From the NCBI GenBank assembly GCA_973895155.1, contig OZ316892.1, forward strand, positions 19,282,001 through 19,346,000: a DNA stretch of 64,000 nucleotides, read 5' to 3'. The notes under the pieces are model-generated. The model saw only the letters and a program-made list of their open reading frames with translations, searched no databases and was not told the DNA's origin. Each line of letters opens with the position of its first letter. The first letter of the stretch is position 1. Source of the DNA: Marsupella aquatica (taxonomy: Eukaryota; Marchantiophyta). Of the stretch, positions 39,899-54,300 are shown piece after piece. Made by a program: the position numbers and the translations under genes.

Positions 39899-42800
39899 GG
39901 CTAGCTTCTTAGCTTGGGATGTAATTTGATGATCAAACGTTGAAAGCGTCTTTTCTTGATTTTTTGTGAAGTCTTGCAATCACCCAACGAGAGGCAGACA
40001 AACGTACGCTTGACCACTGAACAAGACTCCAGATCGACAAGGCTGCTACTTCCTTCTGCAGACGACGCTCCAGAGTGCAAGATTACGTATTAGACGACTG
40101 GTTACGTATAGTGCAAGTATGAGCTGCTTCAGGTCGGTTGTCATATGATTGAAGTTAAGTGTCCAATTCAATGCTAAGATTGGACAACGCTTGACTTCAA
40201 GAAAGTATGACATTGAAAAAGTTCCTGAGAGTGCATCGAGGGCCGGGACAAGTGGTTGCTTGATAATATTGGAGCCGATCAAAACCTGGAGCGCTGACGT
40301 GCAAGAAACGATGATATTCGAGTTCTAAGGAATGCAATCATGCAGAAACGGAACAGTTTTGGATTGCTCGATATGAAGTATTGAAAATTCCAATACTAAA
40401 TCTAGACAACTCTCAGTACGTGCAAGAATTTGACATTGGAGATGTCGGGAGTACATCATCCATACATGAGTGGAACTGAGGAACAACTTTGGGTCGATTG
40501 ATGATTATGATGGGAACGTTCATTACTGACTGTAGTCAACGCTAGTTTCTGGGAAGCCACCAATGCGGAAAAGCAGCAATTTAATATATGGCGGAAATTG
40601 TAGGCGGCAAAGATTGTTGCTAAGTAGAATGTAACGACCATTCGTGTGAGATTGGCTTCCTCGAGCATGCATGGGGGTTCAGAATGCGCGTAACTCCAAG
40701 CCTGAACGACCTAACTATGCTCTAAGTAGCTGGATGCGATCTCCTTCAGAACAAAGCCTAATTACTATGGCCGAAGGTAGGCATTCGGAACGTCGTTGTA
40801 GACTTTTCGAAACAGAACTATTATCCTTGCTTTGCAAGTGCTGCATCCTCGTACAATGGCTTGGCAAAGACGCAGATATCACCTTGAATCTTGGTTAATA
40901 AAAAACCCATTTCTGCTTACGCCGGTGTGGAGCATTGATTGCTGGGATCGATGTGACAGAAGGGTTACTTATCTCAAGAATCTGGTTTACCTTAGGAAGG
41001 ACAGTAAAGATATCTCCTGGACAAAGACGGGTATTGCATCTTTTGGCGATTGCGCCTGTAATTGGAGGCCTCGTCCAGAGTGCTATTTTCTTGCTCAATA
41101 CTTAGTTGGTGAATTATGTAGCAGTTCGTTTCGCTACTCCGCATGCCAAAGAAATCAGTGTCAGAATTAGTTACTGACTTGCTGGGTTGTTCCATCGTTT
41201 CTTGTTCTGCTGCTGCTACTAAACAGGCCAAGCTAGGAACCGATGCCATCACCATCTTGTCAGTCCAGGGAGTGAACCACTACATGTCCCTCTACCACGT
41301 CAATTCAAGCTGTGCGAAATTCTAAGGAGAGGAGTCCAGATACAGAATCAAGCGTTTGCCCAGCGGGAGCTCCACTCAAATTCTGGGGAACCTTCAACTT
41401 TCAATTGCTGGTTATGAATATTGACGACAGCTTTCTCCCATAAGCCTGGGCAGAATGATCCATTGCAACAATTTGCAGGGGTGGATTGGTCAGATCCGCG
41501 ACAAACAAAATACAAGGCGACTGATCAACACCGATGAGACAATTGTCTCCCGGTTGTTTTTTCTTTTCAATTTTCTTTATGTAGTTTGTCCGATCCTCAG
41601 TTAAAACTTTTGCAATGTCGTCAACACTATTTATGGGATTACTATTATCCGTTTGGCCACAAGATTCCGCTCATGTGAACAATTTCATTTCTACTGAGGA
41701 GTTCGCTCATGTGGCCAATTGAATTACCGCTGAGAATTTTTGTGTGTTTAAGAATGCCGCTTTCTAGTAATTCGAAAACGTGGCGAAATTTTCGTGGAAT
41801 TGTCACTCACCATCCATTTTGTCCTCTCGTCATCGCACACTTCTCTGGTCAAAGCTTCAAAGCTTCAGCGCCCATCTGTCATTCGAGTGTGACGTAACCA
41901 TCAGTAAGCACCACAACCTCACTGCCCTGCTTGCCCTGCTCAGAGTCCACTCGTTCCACAGTAGCTCCTTAGTAAGCTATCATAGCCAAGGCCCCAAAAT
42001 CGAGTTCCCGGATCAAAACAGCTCAGATATTTTGCGCAAATTTAGACGTCACCTGCGCCAAGTCTATTGGATAAAGGGATAATAAGTAGACGATTGAAGG
42101 GGATGTGCGCTGTTAGGAGATCGCAGACCCTGTTCCACAGTCATGCAATGCACTTTGGTTGCACTGTCACAGAGTCTGTTCAGCGAACAGGGGACGCTGG
42201 GGAGACCTTGGTCGTGTGGAATCGAACTTATACCCACTCATCACCCACAAAAGTCAAATCTAGCAAACAGATGCCGACTCAAGCACCCCGCTCACATCGC
42301 TCTCCCTTCGCGCTGAAAGGATTATAGGACTCTACAGTAATTTGAGTGGAGACTATGAGCAATTTGTCTCTCAAATCAATCATCAAATTACTATAATATG
42401 CAATCTTGCCAAGAGGCCAACATCCTCTATCAAACTATTACATTATCATATAATATGCAACAGACGAGCATGCTTTTACAAAATCAAATAAAAAGAGTGG
42501 TTACAATATGAAATCCTGTAAAGAGGTTGGCATGTCTATTTATAAAATTTGCTCAAATTTTTTCATCAGTAATCCGGGCAGTAATCCGGTCCACCGATGA
42601 ATTTTTGCTCATAGTGGTGTCAGTACATCGCATAAGAACAGTGCTCGTCATTGTTTGCCTCTCACACAGCCTCACTTGTGATCCATTCAAAGTCGCCATC
42701 AATGAATTTTGCCTGGATACAAATGAATGTGCCAAATTATATATGTCAATTAACAACAATACTTTCAATTTGTTCTCCCCCACTCCCACCGAACTTTTTG

Positions 42801-44430
42801 TTGGTGTCCCTTATCTGCACCTGATTGGTTTGATGAGAGTTGTTGGGAAGTTTGGGAAACTATGAGTAACTCTAGTTGAGATGATCCACTCATGCTACTG
42901 TTGATCGTTGATTAAAAAAGAGGGTGCTGGATTAATCATTGAGTACGTAACAAAGAGGATGGTGAATGACAGTGCACAATAGTTACAAGGTAAAGTGCAA
43001 GCAGGATTGCTTAGATCAAGAGATGCTACCAGGTGTTGATCATTAAAAGGGACGATGTGTACTTTAGACCAATGGTACTCTAAGTTACTGATTTGCTGGT
43101 TTTAAGTTTTCATAGTGTTGTTCTGTGATAGTGGGTATATATGTCAACTTAAATAATCAATATCTAAACTCCCATCAAAATAATTTTTAGCCACAACTTC
43201 ATCGTTTCTAGTTCCCCTGGGCTGAGATATTTTTCCTGCTACTTAACCCTGGGACCTACTCACTGTACACATTTGACAAGAAATGTACTTCCCCCAAAAT
43301 AGTGATGACTCTCATCAAACCAAAGATGTGAAAGAAGGGTGTCGTGATTGCCTGTATGGAGATATTAGTTGCAAATCTCACCTCAGCTCCGGCCTTTCCT
43401 ACCTTCTCCATTTCAAGACTTGCACTTTGACCACATGTCTTTTCACATTGATAACACTTTCCGTCCACATCACTCACATTCTACATCACTCATGCTCCAG
43501 AACACTTATGCTTGACATCATGATCATAGGGACAACATTTTCGCAAAGAAGCACGAACACAATAACAACACAATTATTCAACCACAACTATGAATAGACA
43601 TTGGGCTAGTGGAACACATAAATGCTCAATTTGTTTGGAAACTGAGACGAAGTTCTCTTGGTTGAAAAAACGGTCAGGAAGAGATAAAAGCTCAATTCGT
43701 TCCTAAGCTGAGGCGAAGTTCCCGCTTTGAAAAGCCAGTCAGTCAAATGGAGGGGAAGAATTTGAACAATGTGAGCATCCGCCACAATCACGTGAGAATC
43801 AATTTTATAATCAGAATTAAAGACTTTATTGAAACCAAAATCAGTTTTATAATCACAAAAGATTTGAAGAATGCGCGCGGTCCTCTCAGTTGATACCTGT
43901 CATACTTGCGTCCAACGCCATTTGCACAAATCCTACACAAAATTGGCCTGGGCCCACGATGAACTACATTTGGAGGACGGTGGTGACAGACAATATATGG
44001 TTGACGCCGCGCGTTTCAAGAAGAGACAATCCATGAATTCTCCTTAGAGAGACTCTTGCAGAGAACTTGCGGATTTTAGCTCACACTGTTGGTTGGTCTC
44101 CGCGTAAAAGATTTAGTTGGGCGAGAGGGTTTAAATCGGTGAGGATTGTTGCTGCCAAGTCGTACTGTTCGTCATCTTGACTTCTTAGCCTCCTTCCTCA
44201 ATTTGATCCTCTTCAGCAAAGGGTATACGGAGCTAGAGGTTTTTTCCGACACATATATATTTTGCAATAGACGTACGTGGTCGTGGAAATTTTTTCTTGG
44301 TCGTGGAAATTATCAAAGCTCACTTGATGTTTCAAAGAGATAAACTTTCTACTCTGCTTCCTTGGTATTGGCATATATTTCATCAGCTGAACAAGCACAT
44401 GATGGAAGAGTACTGGGGATGGAATACAAT
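39899..44430. other. Long stretch with no supportable gene
   Basis: Frames up to about 112 codons occur on both strands, but none carries a recognisable motif. Base composition drifts from mixed (to about 42.3 kb) to A/T-rich (42.3-43.9 kb). No tandem array or LTR was seen. Confidence 0.4.
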
Positions 44431-45330
44431 GGCCGTTGGCACACATACCTATGACAAAGTCCACAGATTAGAGGAACAAGTTGAGCAGTTTCTTCCAGGG
44501 ATTCCAAACGAGATTACCTTAGACCACAATAGAAATCTATGTGCTGGCTACAGGCAATTCGCGCTAGGGCATCATGTCCATGACGCGAGAGTTATCTCTT
44601 GCTCAGCAGAAACATTAGTTATACATCGTCATGATTATTTGGAAGATACGGTGAGGATTGCTCTTTATCCCAAGCTCCTCGAGGGGAGTTCCATGGTCAT
44701 CGCAGGGCATTTCACTGGATGGTAAGATATATGTTGTAGGAGGAGGGCCGAAGGCTGGCCTGAACGATTTTGGCAGCGGCAGGGAAGCCCGCAAGGAAGT
44801 ATATGTGCTGGATCTTGCATTTGGGGCAGCGACACTGGAAACAATGTGCTAAGGATGGAAACTGGGAGATATAAATTTGGTTGTGGTGTCATCAATATAT
44901 AATTAGATTTACGTCTTTGGCGTGCTGTTGAAAGTTCACCTAGCTGTGTGGATGCGCAGTGTATCACCCCAACCTAAATGCTTGGTCTCCGATGATACCC
45001 ATGACATCTCTTAGGTTTGGTCATGGCGTTACGAGGTTAGGAAATAATGAGCTTTTCGTCTATGGTGGAGAGTATTATGATTCAACTTATCCTGATGGCT
45101 AGGAAAGTAGGGGCCCTATCCGTACAAAACTCGCGATAGGCGGCTGACACGTTGCAAATTAAGTTTATGGAAATTTATTATCCCGTCAAGGATGAGTGGA
45201 GAGTGGTTGACTCTGATATGCGAGATCGTCCAGGATGTATATATATTGATAGTACATGGAAAATTCCATTCGATGACTCAGGCCGGCATATCTGTCGATC
45301 TATGACGCTCGTAGCGATATATTCCTGGCC
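44431..45330 (+). pseudogene. Decayed F-box/kelch-repeat gene
   Basis: Pieces of a kelch-type F-box protein lie in order but in different frames. An F-box-like start (QFLPGIPNEITLD, about 44480) opens the series. In another frame a kelch blade follows (DGKIYVVGGGPKAGLND, then EVYVLDLAFG, about 44715-44840). A second blade runs from about 44959 (YHPNLNAWSPMIPM, RFGHGVTRLGNNELFVYGGE) to a stop at 45100-45102. A third fragment (EIYYPVKDEWRVVDSDM) begins near 45165. The motif GKIYVVGG and the pattern xxYxPxxxxW are diagnostic of kelch propeller blades, which in F-box/kelch proteins bind substrate. Frame changes and the stop inside a blade argue for a pseudogene. Some breaks could be unrecognised introns. 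Confidence 0.62.
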
Positions 45331-48300
45331 GGAGGGATTTGCATACAAATGTATTTGCTGCCATTGAATCAATCCACCCTTTGACGGACTACTAGACTAT
45401 AGCTGTACAGACGATGAGCTGTTAGCAATTCAAGGGTGTATTGGTACCACAATTCAAACTGAAGGATGATCGAGGGGATCGAGGTTGTCTTCTTGAAGGG
45501 AGATCGAGGGTTTGGCACTGATCGAGACCAACTAGATCACATGGCAGGTTGTTTTAGATTGCCCTTGTCTCTCTGAAGATTTTCATGTACAGTATTCAGC
45601 TGTGAGCACACAAAGCTTTCGTCACATAAAAGTACAGACCCCCTGCCTATTCATATACAATGGGTGTGCGTGTACTTGGGCTTTTAAATTCGCCGGGGTT
45701 GAATTGATAATTAACTATAGATGAGCTACATGCAAACATGAAGGTTTCTACCTCCCTCACAATGTCGCATTATTGTTGGATATAAACTAGCACCAAAGGT
45801 GTCACTAGGGTCACTCCCCCCATGTCTACCCTAGACTCAAGAACCCTAACCTGATATCATTCACCCTATGTCTACTCTTGACTCCGGCCTCTTCAGTGGA
45901 GGGGCAGTGTGATCTAATTACCCGGCCTCGATCAGAAGGACCCGCCCGTTGATTGCTTGGATGTAAGGATAAGTGGTCATACCAGTGACATGGCATGGGG
46001 AATATACATAAGAAAGCTCGAAGCCTATCCCGCTCATAAACCCATTCCTTCCATCTCAAGGCACGTTTCCCAATCCACAAACTGAATCCTTTTGCGTTCT
46101 TAATTAAGCCTATTAATTAAAGTCGTTCCTCCCTAGAATACACGCCTGCTCATTCGATCAATTTGACCTGAGGACTAGCTTAGAACATCATCGGGACTGA
46201 GGAGTCGAGTGTATAAGGCTGAAGATCCAACTTAAGGGGTCATTGAGATTGTGGAGGAAGATGTTGGGGATGCAGTTTAGAGCAGTGTCGAGGATCAACT
46301 TGAGATAGACGGCAGAATCAACTGGAGATAGACAGAAGAGGACTGCTAACCTCGCAATTACTACTACCAACGTTTTTACACCTAAGATGGCCAATGTCGA
46401 GCCCTTTGAATGGAAACCCTGTCAGAGTTTTTTTCTGACAGTGCTGAGGAAAATAGAGCAGGGTCGTTCCCACCCGAGAAGGGAAATGCCGTCATAGTTC
46501 TTTCTGACAGTGATGAGGAAGATACAATTGGGTTTTCCTCGATCCTCGCAGAAGGGAACGTCTGTCATAGAACGTCTGTCATAGTTCGTTCTGAGAGCAA
46601 TGAGAAAGATGCCGAAGGCGTTTCCCCAAGTAAGTAGGGACGGGGAAAGGCTATAGCAGGCCTTTCAGGTTGTGAAGTGGAAACTTCCGTAGCGTTCTTA
46701 GAGATAATGGTCATGATGATTGAGCAAGCAGGGAAAATTAAGAAAAGGCAATGGTACAGTAGGTTTTTTTAGCTAGCTTGTGAACGGGAAGTTGCAGCAG
46801 CCGCATTCCAGATAAAGGCCATGGGTAAGGAGCGAAAGGGAAAAGCAGTAGTAGGTCTTTCTGATTTTGAAGAGAACGCTGCAGCAGCGGTATTAGCATT
46901 ATGGACAGTGATGAGGAGCCAAAAGGAAAGATTGTGCGGTTCTTTATGATGAGGATCAGGAAGATGCAACAACGTTTAGGGTTTTGTTTGTCGGGATGGG
47001 AAAGCTAGAGAATGGATCTGATAAGGAGGGGAAGGAGGAAGACGCAGGAACCTTAGTCGAGATGGCCATGGCGGTGGGTGAGGAGGGAAAGGTGTGGTGG
47101 TTCTTTCCCCTGGTGACGAGCAAGACCAAACTATCAGTGACAGGGAAGGAAAAGGCAATGGAAGGAATCCGCAAGGATGAATAGTCAGAGATTGCCCTGG
47201 CGCTTCCATTTGCACATTTGCTCACTTCGAAGAACAGGATAGCAAAGCTGCAAGCTTTGGTCTTACTAGCTCCATGGTTTTATTGCATGGCTGGTCAATG
47301 ACGCTAATGAAGCTCTAGTTTGGTCTCTTTGCTAAACCCAAAATCTTTCCTAGCTCGGCACAAAATTTGATTCCCTAGAATAACAAGGGCTGATGTCTAA
47401 AAAAAGCATTTTTCACGCCTTTTATGGGCCAAAACATAAATTATATTATTGTTTTGTGGTATCCAAGGTCAAGTAAATAGCCAAAACTCTTAATTTGATC
47501 AATTCAGCTGTCTCCACTTTTCAAAGAAAGTAGCATATACGATTCTCCTGCACTCCCATACCACATTGTTTTAATTTGTAGGGGGTATGTACGTTTCATC
47601 TTTCTCATGTGAATGTTGAAACCATATCTATTATCCTTTAATTACAGTCATGTACTCAATCCTTCTCCTTGAAACCATTAGAGGGTATCACTTTGATAGA
47701 AGAAAACATATAGAATAGAATATCACAATGTAGACTAGATAAACGCACATTAAATCACATAGACTCTTCACTTATCACCATCTCCAATGCCACATTGATT
47801 CATAGTGACAAGGTGTACGTCTTCAATGTGACTCATGAGAATCATGTTGAAACCAATTATTATCAAAACTTTTATCACTATCTCTTAGTACTTTCTCTTG
47901 TAATGTTTACAGGTATCACTTTGATGGAAGAAAAGCTACCCATACTTGTTGATTATGTGATATTTAAATATTTGTATATTTATTTTATATTAAAATAACA
48001 TTGATTTATTTTTTGGATTTTGACTAAAATTATCTAAACAAGATTTATTTTCTCCTCTAGGCCACTAATTATAAGTACTTAATATATGGTAATATCAGGG
48101 AAGGAAAAATTGATTAAAAACATATTCCCATGCCAAACCAAAACTGCCTCCCCACCACCGCCTTAGTTTTGATTATCATTTAGTCTAAGTAAGGCCTATT
48201 CCTTATAGAGACAATATGACCCAACTCAGTCTCCAAGGAATATTGATTGATTGGTTGCAAAGCCCCTTTGATAGGTCAAGCCATAAGGGGCCAAGTTTTC

Positions 48301-51300
48301 AAACCCCAGGCTCAAAGTCATGCTCTGTCATGCCAAAATGCCTACATGGACCATATTCTGGTAATAGGGGCCTTCTACTCCCACTCCCACAGGCAGAAGA
48401 GGCACACAAATCTAGATCATGAGGTTAGCTCAGTGGGCATTACTTATCCAGCTCATTGATTAGACTTAGTGTGCATATCGATCAGTAATGCCTTTCGGTG
48501 TGTGAGGATGAGAGTAATGTATATACGTCATTCTCATAATTCCAGGTAATTGGTGAAGTTGCGTGGTCCTACTCATATGTATAAGATCTATTGTGAATGT
48601 ACATGAGGGTGAGGGTGAGATCCATACCCTTCTCAGAAATCCATACGGCTCTATTTAAGGCAGTGTTTCTCAGTCTATGGCCTGATTCAATTCAGTTTTC
48701 TAGTTTTCAAGTTTTCTCCTCGAAGGCGCTCCTGCTCACTAGGTTTAGACGCTAAGATCATTTTGACGTACCTGAAATCTAGGTAGCACATCCTTTGGAG
48801 GAATTGAGCTGGTCTGGAGACCCAACTGATCGAGACGAGCAATGAGATATTGAAGGCTGGTTTTGGAGATATAGTTGAGAACTGTGGTTACCACTCAGCA
48901 ACATTTTTCACCCAGGATGGCCAGTGCAAAGCCTGTTGTGCGGAAGGCGAGGAGAAAGCTTGTCATAGATTTTTCTGATGATGATGAGGAAGAAACAGGA
49001 GGGTTTTTCGCACCCAAGAAGGGAAACAATGAAAACATTGCCGCAAGGCTTCTCCCAACAGAGAAGAAAACGGAGAACTCTACGGTAGTTCATTCAACTT
49101 CCGAAGAGGTAGTTGCAGAAGCGTTGATAGAGATTGGCAGTCGTACCGAGGGAAAGGGAATTGCTGGGGTGGGCCTTTCGGATATTGATCGGCAAGTGGT
49201 AGCTCCGGGTAAGAAGGGAAAGGCCCGGAAGGGTAAGAAGGGAAAGGCCCGGAAGGGTAGGAAGGGCAAGAAGGATAGGAAGGCGGCAGCAACATTATTC
49301 AAGATGAAGCGCCATGGCCATTGGTGAAGGACAGCCTGTGGTGATTTTTTCCGATAGTGATGAGAAAGATGAGAAAGACCACACACTACAGGGAGGGGGA
49401 TGTAATTGGACGGAATAGGAAGGAGGATTCTCAGAGACTTATTTTACGCACTTTGAGAAGGAAAAATTTAGGGTTGATGAACTTAGGGCTTGTTGATGAC
49501 CTTAGAGACTAACTGATGCTAAGGGTGATTAGTCTTTGGGGCTTATAGGTCTCTGGTTCAATTCTGGTTGGCCATTTTCTTAGGATGTACATCCAGCTTG
49601 CTTCATAGTTCCAAGAGATTAAATGGTAGTAGGAGTGGGCTTCATGCCTCAAATAAATTGGCCAGTAAGAGGCTTAAGTACTAATCTTTACTTCCGGCAT
49701 GTTTTTAGGTATTGTGCATTAATATTGTCTCCCTCTTATTAATAATTCAAAATTAAAATATGATGAAGTCGTGTATCCATGGGTTGTCTAGTGTTAGTGT
49801 TAGATTTGAGTTGAGGCAGGGTGCAATGAGTCTTGCATAAATTCAAACTGGGTGTTTTGTGTGCATCAATTCAAAGTGGCAATAGTTGTTTCTATTTGAC
49901 TTGGGGAGACCAGTTCTTTTCATCCTATGTCGCATTGAATAAGACGTCCTAGCTCACACCTACTTCTCTGGTCAAAGTGGATAGGCAACAACTCGATCAA
50001 CATAAGGTTTTGAGTGGTCTCTATTCGCCATGATTCAATTTCTCAAAATTCCATGTTGATTTTAATGTTTCACCAAGTCAAGACTCATGCACCACATTAG
50101 GAATTTTGAAAAATACATGACACTTCCCTTGACTTTTCACATTGGGCTGCCATGCATGATATATGTAGTAGCCCAATTTCCATGCTTTGCAATGTTGTTA
50201 TTGCATTCTTGCTGTCCTTATTGCCATGATGTCTTTGGGGTCATATATTGGGTGTGCAAAAATACCCTAAGAATAAAAGTCCATCATCATTAAAGACATA
50301 AATGTGTAATCTGTTTAAACACAAAATTAAGGCCAAGTTGATCAAAGCCGACCAGATACAAAAATTTCTATCCACTTCGTAGTCTTCTTGAGTATGAGGC
50401 CAGGTTGATCATCCTCTTGCGTATGAGGCCAGGTTGATCAGTGCCTATGCGTTGCACATTGTTGCTTCTACTGTTGTTGGTATGACAATGCTCATGCATG
50501 ACACAAAAATGTGAAAGTAAGACCCAAAATTGCAGATAATATTGTCATTGCAGCCTTGCAATTGTTGGTGCAACAAGTCTTGACCAATCTGTGCAATCAT
50601 GTTTGTGGGTACAAAAGTCTTCATTGTAAGTTGTTTGGTTGAGTGATCGTTATCTTGGACAGATTATCACTTTGGTCAGTGTTGTTATTGTGAGAGTTTT
50701 TTTTGTAATGGAGGGTGAGGGCAAGGGCCGGCACAAGGACATGATATGGGTGAAGGTGGCTGTGGCATCATAGAGTCCAAGCTCCATTGTGCAATATGAG
50801 AATTTGTATTTACTTTCTTCTGGGTTTATTACTTGTATTGTTTTTGGGTTCTTGTTGGAGGCAGGTTAGGCAAGAGGGGTGTATGGGTGGGTTTTGACTG
50901 TTCCAAAACGGCCAATGGCTAGATTCTCCCCCACCTTTTTATCTTTTTGTAAACAAACTGTCCCCTATTTTTGTGAGATTGGTTATTAGTGTTTAATTTT
51001 AGGGCACCCTATAATTGCTTACCTATTGAATGTAATTTTTGTAAAACTAGGGTTCCCACAATAATCTCAAAGCCTAGATATTTCTCAAGAGTGAGCATAT
51101 ATATTGTAATGTAATTGAAGGAAACTAAAAGCATTAGAAGTAAAAGACTCCCCTTGCAATGATTATGCTTGGCCCAAAGGCCTATAAATTTTGATTGGCT
51201 AGTGACTTATATTCAATATTACTCTTTCACCATCAATTCATGAAGATTATGAAGGCCCCGTAATCACCTGTCCACTTCCATCGGGCTGCCATGACGGGCC

Positions 51301-54300
51301 TTCACTTTGCAAGGTTTTCTTCACTCTCATGCTTGTTCTGTTTCATAGGTTGCCTGTGTGCTCTAGCCCCTAGATTTAACAAGTGCTCCCTCCTCGATCT
51401 ACCCTACCATCATCCAAGATCTTGTGCATATAAGTATTGGGTCTCATCTCCATCTACACTGTCGTCATCCAAGATCTTCTGCATATAAATATTAGGTCCA
51501 AATCTAGAAAGAGACCATTCACATTCCAGTCGTCTCTTTTGCGAACAACAAGTGGTACCGGTCGTCTCTTTTGCGAACAACAAGTGGAACCGGTGGTCGT
51601 CTCTTTTGCGAACAACAAGTGGAACCGGTCGTCTCTTTTGCGAACAACAAGTGGAACCGGTATCTTTCTGTAAGCATCCTCGATCATGTTTCGAGAGATG
51701 AGCATTTCTAGGTCAAAGTTCCCGAGTTTTTTTGCTTAGCTCCCGAACTTTGCAACAATGCAATGCGGTTATGAGAGAGAGCAAGTGTATTTCAGTTCAA
51801 TTTCAATTTCGGTCCACTGGATCCACAATTTTATCAATCAGTAGAACTAGTGCGATTGATTATCAATAGGGAATAAGACTAATGATATTTTCTCATAAGG
51901 GACGTTTGTGTTATTTGCAGCTACAGGAGGTGAATTGCAGGTTCCTCCAGTACCATTAGTCTCAATGAAGAAAGCAAAGGAATTCTCGAGGGACACAATT
52001 TCCAGCAGCGAAGACGCCGCTGCTGTTCGGAAGCTTGTTTGGGAACATTTTGGAATGTCGATTCCACCTGAGATGGGAGCTTCTGAGTTCAGGAAACCTG
52101 AGCCCGATTCTACAAGTGCTTCTAGCTCCGGAACTCCTACTCAACCTCGCATCGGGAGTATTGAAAACAGAAAGACAGGAGTTGACGCGATCTCAGCACT
52201 AGCGGTTTGCGCTCCAGCAGAAAAACCAACAGAGAGCTACACCACAGAAAGACCTATGGTAGGAGAAGTGCCTGAATCGGAAAAACATCAGCTGCCTCTT
52301 TGGGCAAGAACTTACTCTTGGAACTCTACTCCACCTCAGATGGGAGCTACTTAGCCCAAATTTGGAAGACCCGATTGCAGCCAAGATATTACATATAGAT
52401 CCGATGGGAGGACATGTATATTTGGCAATAAATTTGATCATGCATGTTTATATAGGCTAGAGGCCAGGATCGCTCCTGTTGAGTTTCTGTCAGTTCGTTA
52501 GCCCATAACATCAACACTCACTGACTCCTAACAAGAATAGAATAAGCTCTGGAGCATGTTTTCCTATTCCATTGGTTCCATTGGTTCGCTTGGTAGTGTG
52601 CAAGCTAGAGTAAATGCGGGAGAAACTTTAGTAAATGCGGGAGAAACTTGCAAAGTTCTCTTGTTACTTTGGATGTTAAAATAAAGTTGCTTTGTTTCAA
52701 TTGATAAACAAGAGGAGCTTGTGAATGTGCTGTTTATCTTGTGCTAAACTAGTAAGTCTAGAAGATGGCTCTGGTCATGAATTTAGTGTATAGCAAGTTT
52801 CTGTGGATTTGAAACTACGAGCTATGTCTTTGATTATTTGACCATACTGTCTGCATTCATCTTGCATAGTGGGCATGGCAGAGAATGTCACCATTATTTA
52901 CCTTTTTTTCATGGAAATCTTGCTTATTGCGCGCAGTTAGCATGTGAGAGCAGATAGAGTGTTCCCCATAGTGTTAGAGGACTCTTAAACTAACAAGTTG
53001 AGTTAAAATTTGGAACTTGTTTGTGCACTTCATGCAATATTGTGGCTTAACTTGCGAAGTGCTGCCAGTTTTGATCCAACCGAGTAATTGGTCAATTGTT
53101 GCAAAAACCTTTCACCCGCCTTTCACCAGGTTTATTCTTTGGTGCATTGTCAATTCTGGGCTGTGAATGGACAATTCCCGACTCATATGTACTTTCTTGG
53201 ACTGACAAGCAGCCCTGATTGCATTCTAAATATGGTACTTTTCCAAGATCAGTCATTTTAATTTCATTACTCAATCATCTTTTTGTTGCAATAGTCAAAG
53301 AAGATAAGGGCTAGAGCTAGCTGAAATTATGAATTGTAAATCTCTATGGAAAGTATACACATTGTTTTCAAGTAAAGAGCTCTCATATTACATCTTGAGA
53401 AGATGGTTGGTAATGAAAATATTCACACCATATCAATGCTAATTAGTATAATCTACCTAAAAGACTAAAATCTAAATTGGGATTGGAAATAAAGCCTTTG
53501 TCCTGGATTCATGGAGATTTTCCTACAGAAATCCAACAATTATATGGAGTTGATACTGTAAGTCTAATTAACTTGAATTATAAATGCTTCTAATGATTGC
53601 AGTCTCAAGGTAACTTGCAAGTGAAGTGGAAGTATATAACTTTTTTACAATATTAGCTTCGTGAACTTTGATTCCTGCAGATGTAGTAGGGAAGATTGTC
53701 CTTGAGGTTGACCAAAATATATATTTGCAAATCCTTCTTTAGCAATTATCTGACTGTAATCATTCAAATGATGAATGACAAAAGAAAATAGTTCCGTAGT
53801 TTGTTTAAAATTAGGGACTATGCCCAATCAAAATTTGAAGGTGTAGATCCACCAGATCGATTTTGCACATCATCCAAAGAAATCGGACTAGGGTTGGAGA
53901 TCCAACTGATCGATCGAGGGGATCATTGAGACAGTGGAGTCTAACACAGTCTAGTGTTAATTAGAGATAGATAGACAGAAGAGTACAACCTTTGTGCCGA
54001 TGTCAGCCTATTGTGCCATTGGTCACTGGTATTTGTGAGCCAATTAATGAAACGACTACACTACACCAAATTGATCGAAGAAATTGATGGAATTACTTTC
54101 TATAAGCACAAAAGAGTACAACCATTGTGCCAATGTCGAGCCTATTCTGCCATTGGTCACTGATGTTTGTGAGCAAATGAACACGGACTGCACCGAATTG
54201 AGGAATTGTGTTGGAAATTACTTTCTATTAGCACAATTGTTGATTAGCTATACCTAGTTAGTACCAATCTGTGCGCTCACAGTAGCACACAAGTAAGATC